From Brachynemurus nebulosus (Eukaryota > Arthropoda > Insecta > Neuroptera > Myrmeleontidae), in NCBI GenBank assembly GCA_035578155.1, contig JAPWDM010000005.1, positions 45,626,454 to 45,690,453 of the forward strand: a DNA stretch of 64,000 bases, written 5' to 3'. Positions 24,345 through 42,864 of the stretch are shown here, piece after piece (position 1 is the stretch's first letter; each line of letters opens with the position of its first letter). The notes below the pieces were generated by a model. That model did not search any database. It had not been told where the DNA came from and was given only the letters and a program-made list of their open reading frames with translations. The translations under genes and the position numbers were made by a program.

Positions 24345-24416
24345 TTCCGATACCGGGAATCGAACCCGAGCCTCCTGGGTGAAAGCCAGGTATCCTAGCC
24401 ACTAGACCATATCGGA
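24345..24416 (-). tRNA. tRNA-Glu-TTC: tRNA-Glu (anticodon TTC)
   Basis: A 72-nt cloverleaf on the minus strand: acceptor TCCGATA/TATCGGA with discriminator A, D arm with GGTCTAGTGGC (A box), anticodon arm CCTGG/CCAGG with loop CTTTCAC, so the anticodon is TTC (plus-strand 24381-24383), and T arm CGGG-TTCGATT-CCCG (B box GGTTCGATTCC). A run of T residues follows (A run at 24331-24339 on the plus strand), a pol III terminator. All stems pair and no intron is present. It is expected to decode GAA and GAG codons. No other tRNA gene is near. Confidence 0.95.
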
Positions 24417-24869
24417 GATATTAATTGCGCTGGTTAACTGTGTAGTAGACGCAGCTACAATATACACGTTTATTTAAAATGTTTAAAGAAAAAAAAATTT
24501 TGTTTAGTAGAACCTATAATAAGCTTTATGCACTGTAAAAACTACGAAATTAAACCATATGATTTGTAATCGTTTGTATAAACTTTGTGATATGTAAATG
24601 CAACATTTTTTGCATTATAAATTATACTTTTATTTGAAATCCATATAATCCTTACATTAAATATCAATTAATCTTAATAATATGCATATAAAAGTTGCAT
24701 AATTTGCATATAGATGACCAAACACTTTATATAGGATGTTTAGTGTATAATTGTCTTCTGAATATTGCAACCAAGATAGTAGAAATAAATTAAAATTATA
24801 GAAGTAGTTCAAAATTATATAGAATTAAAATTATAGTAGAAGTGACATATTTACAGAAAGTTTACAAAT
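24417..24869. other. AT-rich, gene-free stretch
   Basis: No gene or repeat structure recognised. Confidence 0.5.
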
Positions 24870-25245
24870 ACTTCTAAAAGAAATTTCGTCATTTTGATAG
24901 CAAAAATGAAAAGTTTACAAACAAGTTACCCAAATTCAACCAATCATTCTAATTCAAATCACTTCCTTAAAACTTTATTTTAAAAAAAAAGAAATTTTGA
25001 TCACGTCATCAAGTTCACTAAAATTTTTCAAGGTCTTAAAAACTATATGTAAAATAATAGAATGATGAAATTGGAAACAAATTCTGTTTCCGAAGTCGTT
25101 TCTTCATTTTTAATATTTACTATTTTCAAAATTAAACATGTAGGGACCACTAGGAAAAACACTTCTGTCGAGTTATTATTATTTTCAAAAATACTTGCGT
25201 CATTTTAATGGCAAAAATAAAAAGTTTAAAAAAAAAATTTGTGTT
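24870..25245 (+). repeat. Diverged copy of the 300-bp tandem family
   Basis: TTTTGATAGCAAAAATGAAA near 24890 and a weaker form near 25205, with CACGTCATCAAGTTCACTAA in between. Same orientation as 15764-16570. Confidence 0.6.
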
Positions 25246-26036
25246 TCTAAAAATTTGCAAGCATTTTACACACTTGCCCCTTATAAATTTCGAGGGCAAA
25301 TGATTGTGGATTAGGGGTAGTAAAGACATTAGTATCCCTTAAATCCACCTCTGACACTGATTGTAAGTTGAAAAAATTATTCTTAATCTTTAAGGCATCT
25401 GTAAATTATTTTCTCTTAAATACCCATTTTTTTATTAATTTAAATGTACTTGTCTGTTAAAATGGCGCCATAAATCGGAAGCCCACCCGGATTTTTTCAT
25501 ATGCACATATTTTTATTTAGAACATAAATGCTTGCTTGACGCCGACTTATTATTAATTATGTTTTAAATTTGGATATACTACATTTGAACTAATAATACC
25601 ATTACGACAATCAACCCCAAATATGTCGCCAGACGCTAAGACTCATGTAAAACATTAAATAAAAATAATTTTACATGTAAATTAATTAGTGTATAATATT
25701 ATATCTCTCTTAAAAATCAAAAATACAACAAGAAACCTTTCTGAAGCCTTCAAAATAAAAAGATTAATCCTTTGAATTCTTAAAACCATTCTTAAAGAAT
25801 CATCTCAAAAAATGTAATACCTGTAGTGTCCTCTGTTGACAATATTCTCAATTAATAGCAGAATTCTAAAAAATCTCTTTTATCGACAGAAATTAAAATG
25901 ACAACTACATAAATGCCAAATATGAAAAATAACGCTTGACGAAGCGAACCGAATGAACATAACCTTATCTTTTAGTGTCATTTACATTGCTTTGTCACTC
26001 TATAATTTTGTGATCGTGCCCGCAAAAATTTTTAAA
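25246..26036. other. Region upstream of PLAA
   Basis: Presumed 5' flank and promoter of the PLAA gene starting at 26037. AT-rich. No TATA box or other element can be singled out with confidence. Confidence 0.4.
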
Positions 26037-29000
26037 ATGGCTTCGGCCTGCTTTAAATTAAGTGCTGTCCTATTTGGACACTCAATGGACGTTCGAGCCG
26101 TAACTGTAACCCATGATAATTTAATAGTTAGTGCATCGCGCGATAAAACTGTAAAAGTTTGGAAGTCAAATGAGTAAGAGTAATTTTTTTTTGGGTGTAC
26201 AGTGTCTAAAAGCAGTTAGTTATTACTCAGTTTTTATTTTTAGGATAAATACAGGGTGGTCGGAGTTAATTACTTTAAAAGGTCATTCACATTTTGTCTC
26301 ATCGGTGTGTGTATTACCTCCTAATCAGCGATTTCCTCAAGGGTTAATAGTTACCGGTGGAAATGATAAAATAATCTGTATTTTTACTGTAGATAATCCT
26401 ACGCCGGTAAACATTTTAAAAGGACATACTGATACAGGTTATTTTTGAAATTTTATAGAACATTTTCAAAATTTTAAAACTGAATTGTTTTTGCAGTGTG
26501 TAATTTATCACCAGGTGTCGAACCAGGCACTGTTTTAAGTTCATCGTGGGATAAAACGGCTAAATTATGGAATATTTTTACAAATAGTGTTGAAGCGAAT
26601 TTTCTGGGGCATGAAGCGGCAGTTTGGGCGGTTATTCAATTGAATAATGGTAACGTCGTAACGGGGGCAGCCGATAAAAAAATCATTATTTGGAATAAAA
26701 ATGGCACTCCAGTTAAAACACTAAAAGGTTAATTCAAAAATATATTCGCTGATTTTTAGGAATTTATCAAAAATATTTTAAATTTTAGGTCACACTGACT
26801 GCGTTCGAGGTTTAGTAGTGGTTAATGATGCGATATTTTTGAGTGCATCAAATGATGCCTCAATCAGGCAATGGACGATACAGGGTGAATGTTTAAATAC
26901 ATACTATGGTCACAGTAATTATATTTATAGGTAGAATTTATTTTGTTAAATCGTTCTCTTTATACAATCTCATAATGAATGGGTTTCCCCGTAGCATTTG
27001 TTTAGATAAAAGTACGGAAGATGGCTCTTTTTTCACATCCGGTGAAGATAGTACAGTTCGTTATTGGCAAGGAGGCGAGAACACGCAAACGATCAATCTT
27101 CCGGCACAGTCTGTATGGTGTGTCGCATGTTTAAAAAATGGCGATGTAGTGACAGGGACTAATGATGGAATTGTTCGTATATTTACGCAAGACCCGAGTC
27201 GAGTGGCCGATGAAAATTTGCTCAAAACGTACGAAAATGAGATTAACAACGCCGTTCAAGCTTCAAATCAAACTATCGGTGGTGTAAAAGTATCAGAGTA
27301 TGTAGCTACATTTCTAACGCATTGCATTCTGACGCAACTTCGTATCTTAGGAATGACAACTTTTCAGGAAACGCAGAAATAATTGATTAGAAAGGATAAT
27401 TGATTTCTTTTATCAAGGGATCTTTTACAAGTGTTTTTTTTGGGAAACTATTTATCGTAATGAAAAAAACTTTTGTACATTAAAGTACATTTAATTAAGT
27501 GTATCTTGAATATTTTTTCTATTAATTTTCATCAGCCGTCTGCCCTTGTCAGCCTGTTAAAGGTCCAGATCCAAAAAAAAGAAAACGGTGCCAATGATTA
27601 AAATAAAAACTGTAAGTCCGATTGAACTAAAATTTGATGCATTCATTCTCTGTATTATAGTGTTTTTTGTAAGACTATCTAGAATTAGCCCTTAAAATAA
27701 AAAATTTGATTTTTTAAAACGCCTGAATAGTCAAAAAACAGTAATTTTTCTTTCATTTTTTGATTCAAAATGGCGCCAAAAAAAAAAGTATGAGATCTGA
27801 TGGGCTGATTATAAGTAGTGTTACAGAAAACATCATAATAAAAAGAATGCATCACATTTTAGTCCAATCGGACTTTTAGTTTTGAATTACAAAATTTATA
27901 CGTAACATTCAACAGGCTTACAAGACCAGATGGAAGGCCAGGCAAAAAGAAAAAAATTCAAGATACACTTAATTATATGTACTTCAATGTAGAAAACTTG
28001 TATTTTTCATTACAATAAATAGTTTCTTCAAAAAAAATTCCAAAAAAGTGCTTCTTTTAGCACATCACTTGTAAAAGACCCCTTAAACAATTATTATTTT
28101 GTACAATTGAAGTACTTAAAATACAAATTGCTATTAATAATATTCAGCAAGTGTGTATTGGACGCGCGTTATGTTAGGGTTCCTCAGTGATTAGTTTTTT
28201 ACTGGAATACTTGAGCTCTGTTGATAATGTACCGAAGTAAATTTGGAAATAGATGCAAAAGTTATTTCAAATACATTTACACGAAAAACAGAAAATCGAT
28301 AAAAATACTGGAAAGAAGTTAGGACCGAAAGTTAGAAAATCCTTTTTTGTATGGCTAAATTGCTCCTTTGGGATCAGTAATTGCTCCACCTCAAACTTAA
28401 TTATTTAATTAGTTATTTACAAACAAAATAACTTTTTTGTTTCACTATTTCTATTCTCAAAATCTTCTCAAATAATGCATTTTTATATAATTTCTTTACA
28501 TTAAAAAATTGCTCTTAATTTGCTCCATCTAATTTAAAAGTTAAATACTAATTTTTCTGAATAATAATTAAAATATATTAAAATAAAAAATATTTACAAT
28601 TAGGTTAAAACGTATAGGCAATCCAACATACTCTTTAAGTCGTTTGCATAATATATTTAAGGATAACTGAATTTTTACAGTTAAATAAAATTATAAAAAT
28701 TTGGGGGACAGGTTTACCCACACTGTCAACTTCCCATTGGGTATCCTTAAAGACTAGAGACTATTGTACATAAATAATTCTTTTTTCATTTCAGGCGACT
28801 CCTCCCCTGGGCCCCCGATAGAGGCTTTGCCCCTTGCACCATACCGGGGGCTTCGCCTTCTATACCTAAGGGTGGAGGCTCCACCCTTATCAAACAAATT
28901 ATAACATCATTTGTTCTCAAGATATGCGAGACAAAATATATTTCAAAAACAGTTTCTTATTTCGTATCTTTTTTTTTTTTAATTTTATAATAATATACTG

Positions 29001-32000
29001 GCGTTTTAACATCAAGGAAGGTTCTTAGGCCATTATATAATAATGTTATGGTAAAAAATCCATATAATCTATGTTATCTTAATAAAGTTAATTCCGTTTT
29101 TTTACCACAAAAAACAAACAGCTAATCCGAATTTGCTGAAAACTATCCGGTCGTCATTTTTTGATTACGCATCTAATGAAATTAGTCCGGAGTTGATATC
29201 ATCATTTGTTCCCGAGATATGCGAAACGAAAAAAAATCCACGAACGAACGAACTAACGAACGCACACACAGACATCACGCTATGGATTCGGATTCTAGTG
29301 ACCTTGAAACGTGGAGATATGTCAAAATTAGCGACTCGTAAAATCGGACCCATTACAATAACTTCCTATGGGAAGTTAAAAAAACAAAATATTTTAATAA
29401 TTATTCAAAAAAATTAATGTTTAGCTTTTAAATTAAATAGAGCAAATTGGGAGCAATTTATTGATGAGAGATTTTGATAACTTAAATAACTGAAAAAAAT
29501 ATTTTTCTTATAAATAACTAATTAAATAATTAAGTTTCAGATGGAGTAATTACTGATTTCAAAGAAGCAATTCGGGAGCAATTTAACCATATAAAAAACA
29601 AAAAGATTTTTCAACTTTCGGCGCTAACTTCTTTCCGGTGATAAAAGTCACTTACGAGGTTGCGTCAAAAATCCATCGATATTCTTAAATTGTAACCTTT
29701 TTTTTTTAAATATTAGCCTTCCCGGTCGAGAAGTCTTGTACGAGCCGGGTCGATCCGATGGACAAACGAAACTCATCCGAGAAGGTGCCACCGTTCAATG
29801 TTACAGTTGGTCAGCGGCTGAAGGCAAATGGAACAAAGTGGGTGACGTGATGGGTGCCGTCGGTGGCTCGCAGGAAACATCCGGAAAGACCTTATACGAA
29901 GGCAAAGAATATGATTTTGTATTCTCGGTGGATATAGAAGAAGGCAAACCGCCCTTAAAATTGCCCTACAATCGAGATCAGGATCCGTGGCATGTGGCGC
30001 AAGAATTTATCCATAAAAATAATCTCTCGCAAATGTTCTTGGACCAAGTGGCCAATTTTATAGTGAAGAATAGCGGTGGCGGGCAAACGATAGCCATGGA
30101 TACTAACGACACTGGATTTATTGATCCATTCACGGGAGGCTCAAGATACGTTCCAGGAAGTGGAGCGCCAAGTGTTGTAAATAGTACAACGCCACTACCG
30201 CCAAATCCATCGAATTTAACCGGGGATCCATTTACGGGCGGCAGTAGTTACACGACACAAGCCCTAAAAACACCTTCACTAGCTTATTTCCCGCAAAAAA
30301 CGTATCTACGGTTCGAACAAGCAAATCTATCAGCAATATATAATAAATTAAAAGAATTCAATAGTAAAATTGGCGATAGTCCGCATAAAGTTGACGACGC
30401 GAGTTTAGAGGAAGTTGTAAAATTAGCCGGTGAAGGACTCCAAGATGGAACGTCCGTGGATGTTCTTCTGAAATTGTTAGATTGGCCTAATGATATCATA
30501 TTTCCCGTATTAGATATAGTCCGTTTAGCAATACGTCACCCGCTAATAAACGAATATCTATGCACAAATGAAAATGGCAGTTACTTAGTGAAAATTTTAC
30601 AATCATTCATCAGTCCCGATTGTGCGATAGTTCCGAATCAAATGCTTGCCTTACGAATTCTCAGCAATATGTTCAGTAATCGTCCCGGCGAAGATCTAGC
30701 AATAAAACACAAAGAAAAATTTCTGGCGAATATTTTCTCGTTGGGACCGAATTTAAATAAAAATGTTCAGGTAAGTCATAATCCTAACTAATATTAAATG
30801 CGAAAGTGAGTTTGCTTGTTTATTTGACTGGCTTTCATGCATATACAACTTAACTAATCAACTTGAAACTTTGCACAGACGTAGTTTGCGGAACAGAGAC
30901 GGTTATAGGCTACTTTTTATCTTGGAAAAGTATTTTATTCCCGAGGGAAAATGTATTAAATTACAACAGTTGACTATCAAAAAACCGACAATTGATTTCA
31001 AACTTTGTATATTGTTGACAAAAGGGATGAAACAGGACACAGACTACTTTTTACCCCGGGAAAATATCTCAATCCCGTAGAAAATCTCATTACTGTGAAA
31101 AAATATATTTTAAATGAAACAAAAGACGATTCTTTGAGTTTGTTCGAACTTAGAATATTGTTAGCAGAAAAAACGATATATAACGATAAACATAGGCTAC
31201 CTTTTACTCCGAGAAAATATCTTATTCCCAAGGGAAGATGTATTTGAAACGAAACAATGAAATAATGACTACTGACTGTTGACTTGGCGTATTTACAAAG
31301 CGGACGAAAAAGGACACAGACTACTTTATACCCCCGGGAAAATATCTAAATCCTGTGAGAAATTTTATTCCCGTGGGAAAATATATTTAAAAAGATATAA
31401 AAAAGAATGACTGACTTCATTCGAATTTTGCAATTTCTATTTTTTACCAAGGGAATATTTTATTTCTGTGGGAAAATTTCAAAGAAAAAAGTAACAGTTC
31501 TCAAAAGTGACGCGATAAAAGTCCACCTTATACATTTTAACTACATGTCATAATTTAAAAAGCTACGCGGGCGAAGCCGCGGGTAAATATTAGTATAAAT
31601 ATATTTTCTCACGGGAATCAGATGTTTTCCCAGGGTTGATGTTTTTTTACGCCTCCTTGACTATCATTATGTAAAGTTCTAAATCTATTGATTAAGCGAT
31701 CGAGGTTTGATGGCACGAGAACGTTTTAAATACATTTTCCCACGGAAATCAGATATTTTCCCGAGATAAAAAGTAACCTATATCCGCCTTCATTTCTTCA
31801 GCTATTTTTATGCAAAGTTTCAAGTCTATTAGTTAAGCTACTGAGTCGTGAAAATGAAACAAACCAACAAACAAGCTCACTTTCACACTTATTGGGAAAT
31901 CTAATGCAGCTGTGATTTAATGCCCTGCCATCTGGTGACGAATGAAAAAATTACTGTGAATAAATTAACGTTAAAAAGTAAAGAAATGGAAACATTTTGG

Positions 32001-32528
32001 AATTTTTATTTGGAAAAAGTAAATTATTATTAAAAAAAAAAAATGATGAGATATTTTAAAAAATATGTTAGTTTGTCTATACAATACTTGTCTTCTGACA
32101 GTAGTTATTATTTTGATCGCTAGTTCGCGTATCTGAGTTTTACGTTTCACAGTAATATTAGCTAGGACTTTCCTTTAAAATTTCATTATAATTTTTTTTT
32201 ATTTCAGACTGCATTATCAACCGTAATCCTCAACTATTGTATCGCATTTCATAAATTCAACGATCCCGCCGGTTTGGAGGCGATTGCGGATTCTGTAATT
32301 GCACAAATTCCACGTTTGACTGAACCGGAGGCTCAGTTTCGATTGTTGGTTGCCACGGGGACACTTATTCACGATGCAAACGTATTGATTAAACCACATT
32401 TGAAAGTTAAATTGAATTCAAGTTTTGAATTTAAATCAAAATTGGACGATTTATGTCATTTGAATGATGCCGCGCAAGTGAAACTAAGTTCGTGTGCCAA
32501 GGATGTAGATAATTTATTAAAAGATTAA
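26037..32528 (+). CDS. PLAA: Phospholipase A2-activating protein (PLAA, Ufd3/Doa1 orthologue)
   Basis: Ubiquitin-binding cofactor of the AAA ATPase p97/Cdc48. The family acts in ubiquitin recycling, endolysosomal sorting and ribosome-associated turnover. Seven coding exons, joined at GT-AG sites, close into 793 codons (human PLAA has 795): 26037-26173, 26244-26437, 26497-26727, 26789-26930, 26995-27297, 29717-30770, 32208-32528. Residues 1 to about 300 form WD40 repeats ([39 protein letters not shown]). About 340-455 is the PFU ubiquitin-binding domain ([18 protein letters not shown]), followed by two DPFTGG motifs (about 472 and 506), and about 525-793 is the PUL domain that binds p97. AATAAA at 32579-32584 is a likely poly(A) signal. 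Introns 5 and 6 hold repeats. Identity is firm; exon edges are inferred from splice sites and phase. Confidence 0.96.
27417..28082. mobile_element. Foldback element in PLAA intron 5
   Basis: The two halves are inverted copies. The left end is GGGATCTTTTACAAGTG and the right end CACTTGTAAAAGACCCC. Matches continue through AATTAAGTGTATCTTGAAT and AAGTCCGATTGAACTAAAA to the centre near 27740. TTAA follows at 28083 and TCAA precedes, a possible decayed TTAA target pair. No ORF. Confidence 0.75.
28290..29650. mobile_element. Inverted-repeat element in PLAA intron 5, split by another repeat
   Basis: 28305-28560 and 29420-29645 are inverted copies sharing GGAAAGAAGTTAG, CCGAAAGTT, CTTAATTATTTAATTAGTTA and AAATTGCTC motifs. 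The interval between them contains the complete dispersed repeat 28698-29376. The outer element is therefore older. Confidence 0.65.
28698..29376 (+). repeat. Dispersed repeat with ACTTCCCATT ends, copy 2
   Basis: Second copy of the family at 14894-15763 in the same orientation, shorter by an internal deletion of about 190 bp. Ends AACTTCCCATTGGG and CCTATGGGAAGT. It sits inside the foldback 28290-29650. The frame at 29133-29417 resembles no known protein and is shifted in the other copy. Confidence 0.75.
30785..31925. repeat. Degenerate retroposon-like repeat in PLAA intron 6
   Basis: Contains several drifted copies of a module built on ATTCCCGTGGGAAAATaT and GGAcACAGACTACTTTTTA, plus GCGGGCGAAGCCGCGGGT (31566-31583). 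That motif often marks the ends of interspersed repeats in insect genomes. Related modules occur at 52125-52588 and 58965-60190. Short frames in it are not coding. Confidence 0.55.
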
Positions 32529-32578
32529 TTTATTTTTCTAAAATCAAATTTGTAAACGATATTTTGTTTATGCAAATC

Positions 32579-32584
32579 AATAAA
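32579..32584 (+). terminator. Likely PLAA poly(A) signal
   Basis: AATAAA about 50 bp after the PLAA stop codon. Confidence 0.6.
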
Positions 32585-32742
32585 TTAATTAAATCGATCA
32601 CAATTTTATTGTATTGAGTATATTTATAATAAACATGCTTTTAATATTATACAAAGAAGTATTTCTTTAATCTTAAGATGTCAGTAACCTGAATTTCTGT
32701 AAGACTAGACATTTTACTAAAGTGGATTGGTATTGCATTTAA

Positions 32743-33095
32743 CACTATGAGGCCCAAGCAGTTTCACAGTAAAGCCGACAATATTTTTAAAGAAACTATA
32801 TAAACAAATACATAAAATGATTCAACATGTACATATATGTGATACGTACATACATATATTTGACATTCAAACACATTCAAATCAATTAGAGAATTACAGA
32901 AAATTTAGATAACAAACTGGTAAAAATAAATAAATTTTATAGAAACCAAGAGAGTAGTGTATGTGAGTTGAGTATATACACATCGGTGTGGTAACATCGC
33001 ACACATACATAATGCGTAATCAATTAATCATTGATCGCGGTCGGCCTCTGCGGTTATGATTATTTTCGGATGCCAAAGCCGTGGGACTGAAAGTG
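32743..33095. mobile_element. TTAA-flanked MITE (family of 4471-4817)
   Basis: TTAA at 32739-32742 and 33096-33099. Ends CACTATGAGGCCCAAGC and, inward from the right, CACTTTCAGTCCCACGG. 353 bp. Shares its interior with the 347-bp copy at 4471. Non-autonomous. Confidence 0.65.
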
Positions 33096-33116
33096 TTAAT
33101 GTTAGTGGGGCATACT

Positions 33117-33349
33117 CAGGGCCAGTTTAATCCTAAGTGCCCCCCTAGGCACCGTGAAAAATGCTGTCCTTACCTTTTGCTTAAAAAGAAGAAAATCTTA
33201 AATTTTCCTACTTTTTTTTTCAAACTTTCCCTTAAAAAATAACTGACGAGCAAAAAACAAACGACAATTACAACTTTTGCCGCCCTGTTTTCAAAATCTG
33301 ACGCCCCTAGCGCATGGTCTAGGTAGGCCTAGTGGGTAATCCGGCCCTG
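33117..33349. mobile_element. hAT-type MITE with perfect 8-bp target duplication
   Basis: Flanked by GGCATACT at 33109-33116 and 33350-33357. Ends CAGGGCCAGTTTAATCC and, inward from the right, CAGGGCCGGATTACCC. An 8-bp duplication and CAGGG ends define a hAT element. 233 bp, no ORF. Interior holds TGACGAGCAAAAAA. Confidence 0.92.
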
Positions 33350-33607
33350 GGCATACTCCATTCAAAGTACTTTTTTTGATATTTGTATAAAATTACTGAT
33401 TCTTTTAATTGTAATTTACATATTATTGAACATTTATTTAATTTACGAGACGTAAATGCTGCATAGTACAAGAAAATGTGAAAAAAATTTGATAAGGACA
33501 GTCGGCTATTTGTGGCTCAACCTGAATAATTCCAGCGGCGTATTTTAACAAATTACCTACATTTGTGTATTTTTTCCAATCAGTATTTTCCCCCATTTTT
33601 TACTTAA

Positions 33608-34515
33608 CTCTAGAATCATACGTTGGTCTACGAGTCAAGTTAATCATACATCGGCGTCGTTTTGACGAATGGACATTTTACGGGGAGTTTTAGAGTTTAT
33701 TTGCAAAAAACATTTTTTTTACATAACAATACTACAAAAGCGAACAAAATATTTAAAAAAATTGGATTTGGAAAAATTTCTTAATGTAAATATTTATTAA
33801 TTTTTGTAATCTTTTTATCAAAGCATATTTTCATTATAAAAATTAAAAAATATATAAATACATCAATTGTAATAATTAATTTATGAACTATTATGAATTA
33901 GTGGACACGTCTGACTTTACAGAATGTGAAATTTCTCAGTCATAAATAATATTCCTATAGATATTATGTAGTTATTTCCCCATTAGGCACATTTGTAAAT
34001 TTTCTAAAATTTGTTAGTAATTTTTCGAATAAGATCTCAAAAAATAATAAAAATTAAAATATTTTCCACAAAATAAATTGTTAATCTTTTATTAAGTCAT
34101 TCGAAACGCATTCTTTAGTTTTCGATTCAATATATTCAAACTTCAGTATTATGTCGTCTCTATAAGTCAGACAGCTGTAATCATCTTTCACATTATCATA
34201 ATCATTGAATAAATTAATTATAACATCCATATCTTTAATAAATTTTAGAAAAATTAGGAAAACTTTTATATGTGGAGTACAAAATCTTTAAAAAAAAATA
34301 TAGGTTAATCATACATCGTCGTCCTTTTGACGCACACTATTTCAGTATAAAAAAAGCGACAATAGCTATAAACAAAATTTATATATCTTATGTGTTATAA
34401 TAACAAATAAATTAGATAACAGAAGTTTCACAGTGAGCAGGTACCGACAAGTCACAGTATTGGAGCAGGTAGAGAAGTTCGTTCGTCGTTTTGACGAGTA
34501 CGTTTGATTCTAGGG
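33608..34515 (+). mobile_element. piggyBac-like non-autonomous element, copy A
   Basis: TTAA at 33604-33607 and 34516-34519. Ends CTCTAGAATCATACGT and, inward from the right, CCCTAGAATCAAACGT. TTAACCCTAGAA is the classic piggyBac terminus. 908 bp without a transposase ORF. It matches copy B (52036-53369) in opposite orientation. Subterminal motifs on CGTCAAAACGAC/GTCGTTTTGACG recur near both ends. Confidence 0.88.
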
Positions 34516-34519
34516 TTAA

Positions 34520-34814
34520 TTATAATTTTTAGTTGGCAGAGTGTTCTCGGATGAACAAAACAGCTGTTTAATAAACCAAAAATACAGAAAAATGAAAAAT
34601 GATTGTAGGATTAATCGTAAAAAATATACTTAAACGTCTTATATTTTACACCCGACAGCTCTAAAAATAGTTACTAAGGAACCCTAACTTGTGTGCTCAA
34701 TACACACTTAGAAAATTTGCATAAGAAACCAAAAATTTAATTTTTTAAATTCGTTATTTCAAATTATAAACGATATTTACATAAATACAAACGATACTAA
34801 AATAATTAATACAA
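34520..34814. other. Short intergenic stretch downstream of mRpL55
   Basis: AT-rich, between the piggyBac-like element and the mRpL55 stop codon. It should hold the mRpL55 3' UTR (minus strand), but no AATAAA could be placed with confidence. Confidence 0.4.
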
Positions 34815-35228
34815 TTATTTCTTTTTTATATATTTCAAATATTTTCTAGAATCAAATCGGTCTCCAATATCCTCTTCAATTTTGATACGTTTTTTGGCTT
34901 TTCGTTTATCAAGTCGAGCCTTACGTTCTGCTTCCGTTAAAGTTGATAGATCTAGTGGAAGCTAAACAGAAATATTTTTTTCAATGATTTATTGAAAATT
35001 TAATAAATTTTTAAGTCATACTTTTATAATTTTACGTGGCTCATGATATTTGATATTGAATGTCGAGCCGTCTGGGTTTACAATTACAGTCGGATATGCC
35101 CTGGCATATTTTAAACGATGTGTTTTTGTAATACTAGCAGATAAAGAGTTTAAATTTCGAATGATCTGATGATTTTGTAAAATATTTGGCATATTTCGAA
35201 CAGTAAATAATTTTTTTATGTAATTCAT
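34815..35228 (-). CDS. mRpL55: Mitochondrial large ribosomal subunit protein mL55
   Basis: Structural protein of the mitochondrial 39S ribosomal subunit, specific to animals. Two exons on the minus strand, 35228-35022 and 34961-34815, joined at a GT-AG intron after codon 69, give 117 residues (fly and human homologues are 107 to 128). The N-terminus is basic and short of acidic residues, as expected of a mitochondrial import signal. The core ARAYPTVIVNPDGSTFNIKY with HEPRKIIKLPLDL is the mL55 signature, followed by a lysine- and arginine-rich tail with ERKARLDKRKAKK. It lies head to head with the sorting nexin gene, 871 bp between start codons. Recognition rests on recalled family sequence; no rival family fits. 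Confidence 0.92.
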
Positions 35229-36099
35229 TTTTTAATTTATTTCAATCTAACCTCATGGGCTCATGTAACCATTTTGACATATCTGAACGGCTGTCAGCGC
35301 TGTCAGTGTCGCCAACTGTAGCTTGTTAAAAATCCCACAGAGCTGCTTAAAAAATCCGGTATCTTCCAAAATGCAAAAATTTCTTCCAAAAATACAGCTG
35401 ACGAGCAAAAAAGAAACTTTAATTTCAGTTTTTTCTTTTTAAGTGGTACAAGACCCCAAAAGGCGACACACATCCTTTGTACCGCCTCTGCATATTAAAA
35501 TGGATTTTTGGGATTTTTCAAAATAAAACATTGTAAATAATTGTTAATGGTTTATTGTAATAAAAAAGTTAAGTTAGACTAGGCCATATTGTATAAAAAA
35601 ATCCCACAAATGGACCATTTTCTCAAATATGTAGCAATCTGTCACCAGGACGGAGACACAGGTATTTGGGAATACATGTCTATGATTGAAATATTAATTT
35701 AACCAACCAAAAATCACCTTCTGTTAATTCCACTTTAGCAACGAAATTTTCCAATTCGGTTACCTAGGAATATTGTTTATTTTTTAGAAATTAATATTCA
35801 AACTATAGAGATGTAGTTCCAAATAACCCGTGTCGCCGCCCTGGTGTTAAACAATTTTCTCATGCGGTTACATAGCAATTTTTAAATTAAAATTTCAATC
35901 ATAGAGATGTAGATATTTTGAGAAAATGGCTCATTAGACCATTTATCTCTTCATCCCACGAAACCTTAAAAAACCGGTGAATCGGGATAAGTCCCTCGAG
36001 TTGGCAACACTGGGCTCAGTCATCATCCATGTTTGACGTATCAGCTGTCAAATTTTTATTAAGTTGGCGATTTGGGTAGTGGTTCAACAATTATCAAAA
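35229..36099. promoter_or_regulatory. Shared 5' region of mRpL55 and SNX7/30 with a foldback insert
   Basis: The 871 bp between two divergent start codons must hold both promoters. About 35615-35945 is an imperfect inverted repeat (GACCATTTTCTCAAA, CACCAGGaCGGaGACAC, TCTATGATTGAAAT and their complements), i.e. a MITE in the shared upstream region. TGACGAGCAAAAAA at 35399 recurs in hAT-like elements elsewhere. Promoter assignment is by position only. Confidence 0.55.

Positions 36100-42864
<6,765 letters not shown>

Noticed and set aside
25953..26036. Upstream in-frame extension of the PLAA start
   Set aside because: The extra residues before the ATG at 26037 are hydrophobic, poorly related to PLAA proteins, and the WD40 region begins directly after the chosen start.
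29133..29417. 94-codon frame in a dispersed repeat
   Set aside because: The frame is not preserved in the other copy at 14894-15763 and ends outside the repeat.
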